This document shows, in pieces, positions 35,950-45,715 of a stretch of DNA of 64,000 nt. Under the pieces are notes generated by a model. The model had not been told where the DNA came from. It made no database searches and saw only the letters and a list, made by a program, of their open reading frames with translations. How positions within the stretch are numbered: position 1 is the first letter of the stretch; each line of letters starts with the position of its first letter. Source of the DNA: Daedaleopsis sinensis (Eukaryota > Basidiomycota > Agaricomycetes > Polyporales > Polyporaceae); assembly GCA_033807695.1 (NCBI GenBank), contig CM066300.1, positions 3,968,001 to 4,032,000 of the forward strand, written 5' to 3'. Made by a program: the position numbers and the translations under genes.

Positions 35950-36935
35950 TTACCAGTCTGCGCACTGTGCGTTCGGGATCGCAGCACCTTCAGTGAGTGG
36001 TCTGGACGATACTGTTTCTTCCACCATGTCCAACTGTCGCGGGTTGAGTGCACGGATAACGTAGCGTGACTAACACATACCGAGCGATAGATCTCCTTCA
36101 GCTGCAGGCGAATTTCGCTCTCGTCGTAGTATAGCCCCGAGAGCATGCTCTGGTTGGATTTGAGCAGTGGGGTCTGTGAAGGACGTAGTACCGTACTGAC
36201 CTTTGCTAGCTTTGTGTTCAGTCCGTGGTACTCTTCTAGCGACTGTTCTGGGACGATTGAATATCCGAGAGCGTTTAATTGACCGTGTAGCTTGTTGATA
36301 TGTGCTTCGAGACTCGCAGTATAGACCTCGCGGCGAGCGGGGGCTGACACGGTGCAACTGTGTCGCAGGGCGCATTAGATGTAGCCGAGGAGAGTTGGAA
36401 GTGCTACGAAAGAATGCTCTCACATTTCGTGGGGGGAGAAAATCGCTTTCTCGATGGACAGATTCCACATCTGTCGTCGTCGGCGTGTAGATTCCCTATA
36501 CTGTCGAATGCGACGGTATGGATTTGAAAGGACGTCGTCTATGCGATTGGAAGTGGAGTGATTGGGGGGGGTACGCTCGCCTTGCATTCGAGGGAATATA
36601 TACGATGTGGACGCGACGTTGTGGGGCATGATGCTAGCGGTCGCGGCGTTGGTTGGTACGATGTATTGCGAGCGGTGCAGACGGTGCTTTCTGCTACTGA
36701 ACCGGTATGGGTTGCTCGAGAAGGGGGGATGAGGTCTAGCCTCCGACGTGCTTTGAGGCAGGCAGGCAGCTGGTGACAGGATGGGCTGATAGAAGGACGC
36801 GTCGTCGGTGCTGTATTGCGGGCGCAGAGGCCCCGACGTCGCGTGTATGTCGGGACGATGGTTGGGGTCGGTGCTCGGATCATGCGGCGCGGAGCAGAGA
36901 CAGTCGGCAGTCATGAGCAGAGAGTTGTTCGACAT
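35950..36935 (-). CDS. Unknown basic/coiled-coil protein C of the duplicated module
   Basis: Unrecognised. Four exons (36935-36424, 36357-36201, 36149-36081, 36033-35950) give 273 residues from MSNNSLLMTADCL. Exon 1 is Ser/Thr/Pro-rich and ends in an Arg-rich patch (RRIRQYRESTRRRRQMW). Exon 2 begins in TVSAPARREVYTASLEAHIN and continues KLHGQLNALGYSIVPEQSLE with EYHGLNTKLAK. Exon 3 is SMLSGLYYDESEIRLQLKEI with YRS. Exon 4 (LDMVEETVSSRPLTEG) ends at TAA 35950. A basic patch followed by heptad-like Leu/Ile spacing suggests a DNA-binding or dimerising regulator; this is inference. Gene D on the opposite strand has the same exon order, with exons 2 and 3 matching D's exons 3 and 4 in length to the base (157 and 69 nt). 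Confidence 0.65.
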
Positions 36936-37807
36936 GTTGGAGGTGAGGGGAACGTGGAGGGGGTGGTGAAAGGAACGCAGCGGCCGGATTTTGGGGTTGC
37001 TACCCGGCAGTAGCGCAGCACTGGTTTGACGGCTGAAACGGGCTAATTAGGGATATTCGTTACTCTGTGAATGTCTGGACCCTAATCCACTATCACACAC
37101 GCATTCTTGACCGAAGGGGAGTGTAGATACGAGTGCGCGGTATGTTGCATGCAACGCTGCATGTGGCAGCGGTTCCCTGTCGTTCCGGGCGCAGGTCGCC
37201 TTCCCATTGGGCACGGATTCTTGGACACGGCTTAATTTGTCCCGACGGGTGCCGTTTCATGTCGTTGAACCTCGGTTGGCCCTGGACGGAAGACGGTAGG
37301 ATTTCCGATGCGTTTGTCGAGTGGGCATGGTGAATCCCGGTTGGAAACGGTGCAGCGACGTACTCGCTTGCTTCACAGCTAGGTGGCGAGTTCGGAGCGC
37401 GATGGTCATGGTCCGTTGGGTCTGCTTGAACCTGGGACCTTATCTTAAGTGTGACGCGTAAAAATGACTACAACGCTCTCTGCGATCTGGAGTGCGGTTT
37501 GTCAGAGCTGTCGTGATACGGTGGATAGTTATCGATCGTGGACGTGCATGATAGCAGCACAGTATCTGTACCTGAAACTCCGACTCGTAGACGTTTCCGG
37601 AGGTCATGCACGGTTTCGCGGCCGCTATGTACTGGGATGCCACGCCCAAGATCAGCAAGACAGTGCCTGCTACGGGGATTTCTAGCGCGCGTGTGACCTG
37701 TCACGGGTGAGTGACGGTGCCCTGCTATATATGGGGGGGGCAAGCTGTTGTGACAGGACTGCGACACTACTGCTCACTCTCGCTGACGAGCTATGCTCCC
37801 GCGTCCG
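36936..37807. promoter_or_regulatory. Shared upstream region of divergent genes C and D, 0.87 kb
   Basis: Separates the start codons of the paralogous genes C (leftward) and D (rightward). No competing gene is visible, so both promoters must lie here or in the neighbouring coding sequence. No specific binding site was recognised. Confidence 0.45.
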
Positions 37808-38940
37808 ATGCAGGTAGCCGGCGTTGATCGAGACTGTTCATGCTCCGAGAAGGTGTGTACCACGACGACGTGCGGCCTAAGCTAAAGTTGACGATTTCGG
37901 CAGGTTTCGCATTCCGGTTGCGATGTTCATGGCGGATGGGTTGCGCAAGAACCACCGTACACGGACTTTACCAGCAACATCTACCCCTACTCGCTACCGA
38001 CGGACGGTCTGATAGAACAATCCTGGTGTCTTCAAGAGCATCTCTTAACAGACGCGAACATCTTCGCTGACTTCGCGTCGCCGGCGAATACGGACTTTCT
38101 ATGTCCTCCTCATCCGCGCTCGGACGTCTCGTCCGCAGAGCCCACTTTGGACGGCGGTATGCGTGGGCCGCAGGTGGTCGACACCGACTCTGAGCTTGCA
38201 GAGATCCCACGTCACGTTCCCCTTCAGAATACCATACCGGTGTACGGTGTGTGCAGTGTTTCGTCCTCGTGGACAACGCCTCTAACCGTGACTGAAGGGA
38301 TCGTCTGTGAAGGTGCCAGAATAACGCTCGACCAAGAGCAGCCCCGGGTGTCGTCTACCGCGGCTACGGAGAGAAAGATTGTGAAGCTGTCGAGGAAGAG
38401 GTTATTCGCGTCGGCTGCCGACCACGTCGGATTTCCTATCACAGACCCGTAAGAGCTTGCACCGAGAGTCCCTTGTTCGTCGCGCTGAACATCAAGCACA
38501 GGGACACGTTGTCCAGTCACGTCAAGAAGAGGAAATATCTTGAATGCTTGGAAGAATATATCGCGTGGTTGGAACGCACCATCGGAGATCTCGGCTACCA
38601 GCCCGCGAAATTGGAGAAGCAGTATGCGTGCACGGGCCTGTCGAACACGTCGATCCGAGTACGTCGTCTATTTGTTTAGTGCTCGTCGGTGCTGACGACA
38701 TATGTGACAGACTATGCTTGTTTATTGGCGAATGCGGCTGCGCGAAGTAAATGAAGAGAAGGCGGAAGCGGAAAGAGAGGTGTGTATCACTGTTGGCATG
38801 GCGGGGGTACGATATGCTGAGATGTGGCTGGATGCACCTTGCAGTTTCTTCTGTTACGCGAGCACGTCTTGTTCATGCAGCCTCAGGGCGGTTCGTCCAG
38901 GGTCTATGGGCGTTCCTGCGACGCGGGTCAGCAGATGTGA
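37808..38940 (+). CDS. Unknown basic/coiled-coil protein D of the duplicated module
   Basis: Unrecognised paralogue of gene C. Five exons (37808-37852, 37904-38448, 38502-38658, 38711-38779, 38845-38940) give 303 residues, and all splice phases agree. Exon 1 is MQVAGVDRDCSCSEK. Exon 2 is acidic and Ser/Thr/Pro-rich (EPPYTDFTSNIYPYSLPTDG) and ends with a basic patch, TERKIVKLSRKRLFASAADH. Exon 3 carries HVKKRKYLECLEEYIAWLER, then TIGDLGYQPAKLEKQYACTG with LSNTSIR. Exon 4 is TMLVYWRMRLREVNEEKAEA with ERE. Exon 5 continues the helix with FLLLREHVLFMQ and a Gly/Ser tail to TGA 38940. Exons 3 and 4 are the same size (157 and 69 nt) as exons 2 and 3 of gene C, and the LExxIxxL...LGY core aligns. 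The acidic N-terminus plus basic/coiled-coil region resembles a transcription regulator, which is not proven. Confidence 0.65.
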
Positions 38941-39619
38941 AGGCAGCCATGCGGCGTGTGTTCATAGTCTTTTCTCGTGTCCGCTGCTATGTGCTGTACA
39001 GGTGCCGTGGTAAGGTTGTACTTAGGCGACGGCGCACGGGTGACAAGAATTGCTCGGGCTGGACACGCAGAATTGATGTTGTGGTCAGTCGTAGTCGCTG
39101 CCAGAAGAACGCTGAAGGATAGTGAGATTGTCGTGTCTTGTGTCGCTTGGTAGTCTGCACTGATGACCGTTGTTTGTAATGTGTTCTCGTCTAGTGCGCT
39201 CGCGTTCCTCGGGTAATCTATGTAGGCACTCGGAAAGGTAGGCCGTCGGTACAGAATCATGAAATGAATGTGCAGTTCTAGTGGGCGTTACGTTCGGTCC
39301 TTTTTAGCACAACTCGGCAGCGCGAGGGTGGTTTCGGAGCGCCGGGGTCGTGGTTCTGTCGAGTACACAGTGCGCGCGTTACATACAGACAATGGGCATG
39401 AATTACATTCGCATTACAATGCTGACTCGAGGAGTGGAGCAAGATATAGTACGCTTGTGCATTGAACCGAGCGGATGGGAGATTGGAAGCGGGAATGTGC
39501 GATCGTAGTACCAGGTGTGCGCTGGCATATCAGGATATGAGGACGGACATGTGCTGAGCTATGCAACGAACAATCACCTTGGGACGAGAAGGCCGCGCCG
39601 TGTGCGCATTGTGCGCGTT
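38941..39619. other. Convergent intergenic region between D and B, 0.68 kb
   Basis: Between the stop codons of genes D and B. Overlapping open frames on both strands at 38.9-39.3 kb show no motif. No gene seen. Confidence 0.5.
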
Positions 39620-40390
39620 TCAAGCACAGCAGTCTGGTTCATGTTCGGCTCGGGCGACCGACGCTTGTACGGCATCGACGGGTATCGTGGCTCCCTTCGT
39701 GCAGTCGCGCGGGACCTGACCGATGACATAGGGAGGGAGCACGACAATGAAAGTCAGTAACTGCGCGTGCGTTTCGGAGGGAGTGGAGGCGATGCTTACT
39801 GCACCGATACCGTGCGCTGTGGTGACGTGGCTGATCATTACGCAATTATCGAGGAGGTACAGTCGGCCGTTGTTGGAGAGCGTGTACGTCTGAATAAGGC
39901 GGGATAGGCGAATAAGGAGGCTGGGCGTTATGGTCTTGCCGGGAATGTAAGGTAAGGTGAGGTGTGCTTGTCGGACACCTGAACTTCCTGGCTGACTGCG
40001 GACCGTGATGGTGATGGTGTGCTTGTCCATGCGTACGACACCGCCGATTCGTCCTCGGATTATCGGCAAACCGGGGACGTATGGTGTGGTGAATGAGCAA
40101 TGCAAAAGAGGACCAGATGTAAGGACGTCGGAGGAAACCCGGATGGGGACAACGAGGACATCGTCATCGAGCTCAACGGGGCGGCGTGGAGTGACGAGTA
40201 GAGTGCAGGTGACGAGCGGGATATCGGGGTTTTCCGTTGAGCCTTCTGGTGGAAACGGCATGCCGTCTTCACGGACGTAAATTTCTTCGGCGCAGCGCCC
40301 CACACAGGCGTATTTCGATATCGGTGCTGGAGGGCGTGGCCGTCGCGACAGGTCTAGTGATGTATCGCGAGTGCTTGCTAGTGAGTACAT
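39620..40390 (-). CDS. Unknown protein B of the duplicated module
   Basis: Unrecognised paralogue of gene A. Two exons (40390-39800 and 39760-39620, phase 0) give 243 residues from ATG 40390 (MYSLASTRDTSLDLSRRPRP). The open frame extends further upstream, but only from a TTG codon. Key segments aligning with gene A: TCTLLVTPRRPVELDDDVLV, IIRGRIGGVVRMDKHTITIT, AHLTLPYIPGKTITPSLLIR and LYLLDNCVMISHVTT. After the intron (donor GTAAGC, acceptor CGCGCAG) comes LLTFIVVLPPYVIGQVPRDC. The shared framework is G-x-hydrophobic strands, then YxPG, then L-x-D/N-C near the exon end. It stands convergent to gene D and downstream of nothing else recognisable. Function unknown. Confidence 0.6.
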   Translation of the reverse strand: MYSLASTRDTSLDLSRRPRPPAPISKYACVGRCAEEIYVREDGMPFPPEGSTENPDIPLVTCTLLVTPRRPVELDDDVLVVPIRVSSDVLTSGPLLHCSFTTPYVPGLPIIRGRIGGVVRMDKHTITITVRSQPGSSGVRQAHLTLPYIPGKTITPSLLIRLSRLIQTYTLSNNGRLYLLDNCVMISHVTTAHGIGAVSIASTPSETHAQLLTFIVVLPPYVIGQVPRDCTKGATIPVDAVQASVARAEHEPDCCA

Positions 40391-41372
40391 CGGGGAGGAA
40401 CACGCGCGGCAGATAGTCCGACGGGACGATGAGTACGCTTTGCGTTGCGGACTTGAAGCGATGTGTCGGTCGCGACAGCAAGTGGCGGTGAATGTAATGT
40501 TGCGGCTAGACCCATGGGATGTCGAATCGGTAACGTCCGACAACGGCCAACCGTGTGTTCTGACTGATTTTAACTCTGTATTTCCTGGAGCGCCACGCGA
40601 TAGAACTTCTCTTCCCGGCGCTACCGAAAAGGACGCGGGCGCGCGAGGTTCCGTTCCACTGGAAGGTACTGACGTCCAAAGTCAGTTCGCGTTAGATCGC
40701 GATCCACAACTCGCTGTGTTCCAAATTCGCGAAGCCTGCACGATTGGTCTTCTTCCCAAGACGGCCGTCACTGGGTTAGGTTGGACGGGGGACATGACGA
40801 GAAGTGCCGAGAGCATGCCCCATGATTCGGTCTCCGGCTGATCGGCGTTGACCGCTGGTACCTAGCGTTCGGAAGGAACATTCGCGGGCTGGACAGTCAG
40901 TACGTAGAAGGCAGGTCGTGGCTACTGCGGACCTCCTTGAGTTTAGAAGACGCGGGCGGAGCAAGGCTTCCATCATATGGACGTTTGGGGATGGGGGACC
41001 TCGATCTATGTGGCGAAGACCCTACTTCTGGCCGCAGTAACTACTACTCCGTGCTGCGATGTGTCTTTGCGCGGGGGGGTCCCTGTAATGCGATTTCGGT
41101 AAGAGTGTGTCTCGATGGGCCCTCGGATGATATGCAGGGCTCACCTGTCGAAAGTGGAGAATGGGAGCGTGGTTCGTAACCAGTGCCCTTCCCGGTATAT
41201 CGTATAGAGAGCAGGAGGCGACGTGCAACATATAGTTCTTTCTGCCGTGACATTCGGTGGGGTGGGCTGCCATTGATAATGCAAGTGCACAACAGATGAT
41301 GTGCAGAAAGAGCTGTTAGATGCACGGTTGTCGATGCATGGGTCGGATGGATACGTTACAGAACACTGACCC
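40391..41372. other. Gene-poor stretch, 1.0 kb
   Basis: A plus-strand open frame (40371-40841) ends in FALDRDPQLAVFQIREACTI and could be a leftover first exon of fragment E, since genes C and D have similarly acidic, Ser/Pro-rich first exons. No splice junction connects it convincingly. Nothing else seen. Confidence 0.35.
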
Positions 41373-41578
41373 TGGAGCGCATCGCGGCTTGTCTACGCAG
41401 AATGCCTGGAGTACGTGGATGAACTCAATGTCAGCTGTGCCCGGGGATTCTTGCAATGAATGTGCGAGCTTGCTCTTAGGTGTGTTCGCTTTGAGGCCGA
41501 CATTGCAGTTTGCGTGAAATTCGGTCGGGCGGCGCACCGTTTGAAGAGATGGGTAAGCTTCAAATGGAAGAGCTGTAG
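41373..41578 (+). pseudogene. Fragment E: decayed third copy of the C/D family
   Basis: Reads WSASRLVYAECLEYVDELNV, closely matching the start of the 157-nt exon in genes C and D (VYTASLEAHINKL and KYLECLEEYIAWL). The frame then hits a TGA after CARGFLQ, well before the LGY...GL part of the domain. Further on, a T plus TTGCGTGAA frame at 41509-41578 gives LREIRSGGAPFEEMGKLQME with EL and stop, resembling the third helix exon of the family. The internal stop and the missing middle suggest a pseudogene. Similarity is short, so the call is tentative. Confidence 0.35.
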
Positions 41579-43841
41579 GAAAGCAACATACCGGCGGAGG
41601 CAGTGGATGGCGGAAGTGCTTGTTGTCGTGGCCGACGTTCTGGATATCGCGACTGTCTGAGTCGTTGCGTGGCCGTGATGAGACGTGAGCGCATTGACAG
41701 CGAATAATACGGCCACCCAACGCAAGGCGTGCGTCGAGGATTGCTTCGTAGTTAATCTCGTGACTCACGTTGAGTGGCTATGCGTGACTGTCGAGGATCG
41801 CGGAGTGTGCTCGCTTGCTGAGGTTAAGAGGCTACCGCGAAGTTATGCATCAGCACTGGCCGACAGCCTTGGGCCTGCCTGGACAGGACACACGTGCCAA
41901 TGGCATTTGTCGACCCGTACTCGCTTGTCGGAAGACTCTGCGTAGTGGTTGAATCGATGTCGTCCATGAGGTCGCCACACGGATGTGACTAGCATCTCGC
42001 GGGACATACGTGCGGAATCCGCATGGTCTGCTTAACGATCGCGCATGAGAGTACGTCGAAGGAATTGGAATTGCGAGTGTCGGCGGCGGTGTGAGAGTAC
42101 GTGTTGCCGGTTTCCGGTGGTCAGAGATGCTGCACCTTGCCCGCGGCTTGGTGTTTACTGGAACTAACGGTCTGTAATTGTGAGCAACCACCCCCGGAAT
42201 TCGCTTCGTGGGGTCCCCACACCTCTCATCGTCACGAGAATTGGGTACCGCGGCGCGTTCGTATTTGCGTCGTGGAGGTTCCCGGGCGTGGTCGTTATAA
42301 ACTGCGGGGACGGAAGCTCGACGCTCTATGTGCAAGATGCCGGACCTAAGTGCCGAAGGGGCGAGCGGGCAAGCAAGAGGGGAACGCACCTCGCACCACT
42401 CGCGGTCATGACCTTGAGGCGACCCATAGTGACAGACGGGCGCGTTGTTGCGACTGAAGCGCATGCGCATCTTCGGCTCTACGGTTGCGAAGCTGGGATG
42501 GCGGGACACCACGTAGACCGGAGCTAACGAGGCCTTCGTGGTCCCTAAAGGCGTCCGGAGCATGTCGGCTCAGCGGTCGAGTAGACACGGTGTTCGGGCA
42601 GAAAGGCTTACGTTTCTCTTTATGCAGCTGCTTCACGATTTCGCGGATTATCTGCCTGACTCGTTGTACTGCCTTTGTGTGTTTTGCGGTCATCTCGAAT
42701 TGTCCGCACGGGTCCTCGAGCGAGAGTTTCGCTTTACCGATGGCACCGTTAAGAGCCACTATCTGAAACGATGCTATTTGACGAATGAGGACTCTTGATG
42801 TCTTGGTTGCTGTGCTTACGTTGCTTCTCGTCGCAGGGCGCGTGAACCTAATGTTGTCGGTCGGAGAGGACGCCATGCGCCCGGGCGTGTTTGAATTCGG
42901 ATTGAAGGTGGCGCCTCTCCCAGGTACTCAAAATGTGGGCTGTACCTTTGCATGGGAGCGCAAACTGAGACGGATGGTGGTCGTGGCCACGGTTCGTACG
43001 CGCATGTCCCGTAGCGGCCGCGGGCCACACCTTGCTCGATATCCTTGCGATCTCCGTCGAATGTCTGCACGATGTGGAACAGGATGAATGCGGTCGCTGC
43101 AAGTGCAAGCGCTAAGTGAGCTGTTGGGAGCGAGGGGAGGACTGGAGACTGTGAGCAATACACGCAGGGCGATCTCATGGAGCTGGGGGGCCCGCCCGCA
43201 CGTACCGGGAAAGCCGGCAGTTGCTGGCGCCCTAGGAGTGGAATTGAACCACCGACGCTTCCACTGGCGGAGAACCGATGGTTCTTGCGGTCGCGATGGC
43301 GCAGTTGTGCAGCTGTGATATCCGAGCCGTGTCTGTACATGTGTTTGCTGTATGTCGCGGACGCCGACGACCGAGTATGGGCAGGACAAGTCTTGGCGGT
43401 TCCGAGGGAGCAGTCCGGAGTCGAGACGCGTTTCGGAGATTGCCGGCAACTATTGCTTCGTGCCAAACACGTACAAACTCACCGCTGGCGAGTCGTGGCG
43501 TTGGCCGCACGGAACTTCGGGTGTCAGGCCTTCAGGCTTTGATGTCGTTTGGTTACGGTTCACTCGACTCTGAGTCCAGCCTGAGTTACTGTAAGTTAGT
43601 AGTGGCAGATATTTCTCTGCTTTTTCGCGCGGTTGGTCTGCTCATCCTTCAGGTCGGTGTCTGGGTCAGACACTCGCACACGCATGACGCTGAGGTCCGA
43701 GTCCTTGTTCTGCTACGTGCTGATGATGCGATATATATTCTGACGAAGTGATGTTTGCTATTGGCAGGCGGCTATCAAGTATGACATTTCCAATCGATCC
43801 ACGTCCATTTACGACTGCTGAGGCGCCCCCGAGTGAGTGCG
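41579..43841. other. Gene-poor stretch, 2.3 kb
   Basis: No gene called. A plus-strand open frame near 42538-42798 ends with LYCLCVFCGHLELSARVLER and EFRFTDGTVKSHYLKRC, vaguely like the last finger of the 33-kb zinc-finger gene but with wrong spacing. Another plus frame (42180-42527, PTPLIVTRIGYRGAFVFASW) is unassigned. Minus-strand frames at 42.8-43.5 kb are Arg/Pro-rich shadows. Confidence 0.35.
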
Positions 43842-45005
43842 GCTACATCGCCGTGGAGTTCACGGTGGCGCCGTGGTACTCGCTGACGGGCCTCTCGAAG
43901 AAGTTTGTCTTCGTGTCGATGGCGGTGCGCTCCATGAACGGGAACTAGAACTGCTTTAGTGTGGTGTCGTCGCAGCAACGGTGCATCACTTACTGGATTC
44001 TTCGCGTTGTACAGGTTACGGTGGCCAAGATCGTTTAGTAAAAAATCGGCGACGTATTCGACGTATTTGTCCATCAGCCTCGAGTTCATCCCAGTCAAGG
44101 GTACAGGTAGAGCGGCTGTGTTCACGTGAGTGATATTCCAGTAGCGTCCGTGAAACATACCCTTGAAGAATGCCTTCTCCAGGGCGACTGCCTCCCGCAT
44201 CATGGATACTACGAGCGGTTGCGGAACAGTGGATGGGAGATAGTGGTAGAGCATGCATGCGAAGGAGGTATGTTGTCCTTCGTCCCGGGCGATCAACTCG
44301 TTCGAGAATGTTAACCCGGGCATCACATTTCGTTGTCGGAGCCAGAACAGAACTGCGAAAGACGAAGAAAAGAAGATGCCTTCGACAATCGCAAATGCGA
44401 CGAGGCGGGTGGCTAGATCGAATTCCGTGGTCTTGATCCAGCGGATGCACCACTCGGCCTTCGCCTTCACTTCCGGCATGGTCTCGAGAGCGTTGAACAA
44501 GGCGTTCTGACGGTCGACGTCGCTGATGAGTTCCTGGATCAAGCGACTGTACACCTCCGCGTGTATGTTTTCACTGCGGAGTCGCGTGAGTGCTTGATCG
44601 GATTTAATATAGGGCACTCACACCATGATCTGATATCCGTAGAAGCACCTCGCCTCGGGGATGTCAACTTCCCAACAGAAACGCTGCGCTAGGTTGTCGA
44701 CCACTATCCCATCTGAGGCCGCAAAGAAGCCTAGTATGGTCGAAAGGAAGGTTTTCTCGTGTGCAGTCAGCCTTTCCTTCCAATCCTTTGCGTCTTGCGT
44801 CAAGTCAACTTCGTCTGCGGTCCAGAATGACGACTGCGCAAGTTTGTACGCTCGCCACAGCTTGGACCAAGTGAGTACACTGCCGTCCTACGTGTCCATT
44901 GTCCCTCACCTCCGGGTATTTGATCGGAAAAAGCACATACGGGGAGCGCTGGGTGTCGTCCACAGTGCGCGGCGATCCGACGTCGGCGTTCGTGAACGTT
45001 ATCAT
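43842..45005 (-). CDS. RNR2: Ribonucleotide reductase small subunit (R2), C-terminal tail missing
   Basis: Di-iron radical subunit of class Ia ribonucleotide reductase, making dNTPs. The start ATG 45005 ([20 protein letters not shown]) is tentative; then [12 protein letters not shown]. Exons yield [20 protein letters not shown] with [10 protein letters not shown] (first Asp ligand), CFYGYQIM | [13 protein letters not shown] (Glu and His ligands plus the radical tyrosine, split by an intron), [20 protein letters not shown] (Glu), [16 protein letters not shown] (Glu and His) and [20 protein letters not shown]. It ends [20 protein letters not shown] with TAM and a TAG stop at 43842. Known R2 proteins end in an acidic peptide, typically FTLDADF in eukaryotes, that docks on R1. 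No such peptide or splice path to one is visible. Divergence from canonical R2 and its location suggest a paralogue rather than the main copy. Confidence 0.9.
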
Positions 45006-45715
45006 CTCGGTCAGAAGATACAGAGAGATGAGGGGAAGCTGCAAACACGTTTCGAAAACGAGTGCTGGAGGTGAGTCCTTTTAAACCGTGCAGGGCCCCG
45101 CACGCAGGCGCGTGGGGACACGCGTACACATAGGAGCTGCCTGTTTCCGCCCCGTTCTCTCACTCGCTGCTCGCTCTTTCCCGCTTGATTGTCCGGCTGC
45201 GCGGAAACCCTCTGCCCAACCCGTTGCATGCAGGTTATCGAGTTCTGCGATGTATCTGTCACGGACTCATCAGCGCATGGAATGGTGGTGTCTGTTCCCT
45301 GTGTGCCTATGATGGTCGACACTAGGAAAGGACACCACTAGCAGGTTGCATGCATGCTCGGACTGCTGCGCGGAGCTTGACACCCTGTTTGTTTATTTAT
45401 CCTGTCACATCGAATAGAATATGACCATGTAAAGACACGTCGGTGTGGCTCGATGTGTTCTAGGCCGATGTGTGGAGCATGACTCCCGAGCCAACATATC
45501 CTGCGACATCGAATGTGGTCGCACAAGGGGCACGCGTACACTGGTTGCGTGCGTGCCTAGGCAGCTATCCGAGAGAAGACGCCCCAGTCAGGGTGTCTTG
45601 TCATGTCCGATGTGACCGTGTGAGGGATACGGCGGTTTGGGTTCCCTGTACCCTGCTAGACATGGTATATATATACGCATCCTGGGTCAATGACTTCCGA
45701 TAGTCATCGTGCACC
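45006..45715. other. Intergenic, 0.7 kb, probably containing the Helitron 5' end
   Basis: Between the R2 gene and the Helitron gene, which diverge. Two related sequences, cctgtcacatcgaat (45400-45414) and cctgcgacatcgaat (45500-45514), lie about 100 bp apart. The 5' TC terminus of the Helitron should be here, but many candidates exist and I cannot pick one. Confidence 0.35.
45666..45675 (+). promoter_or_regulatory. TATA-like element upstream of the Helitron gene
   Basis: The alternating run tatatatata lies about 40 bp before the proposed start ATG at 45716. Position and sequence fit a core promoter element; function is inferred. Confidence 0.3.

Noticed and set aside
36936..37807. Divergent C/D pair as a mating-type homeodomain (HD1/HD2) locus
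   Set aside because: Neither protein contains a homeodomain (no WFxNxR helix), and no usual flanking gene such as mitochondrial intermediate peptidase is present.
42406..42876. Minus-strand 156-codon open frame as a gene
   Set aside because: It begins at an ATG but has no domain and overlaps a plus-strand frame of equal quality; composition does not favour either.
43228..43320. tRNA-like box B (ggtggttcaattccac on the minus strand) with a box-A-like tggcgcagttgtgcagc nearby
   Set aside because: The two boxes are on opposite strands and no acceptor stem pairs with the 7 bases after the T arm, so this is not a tRNA gene.
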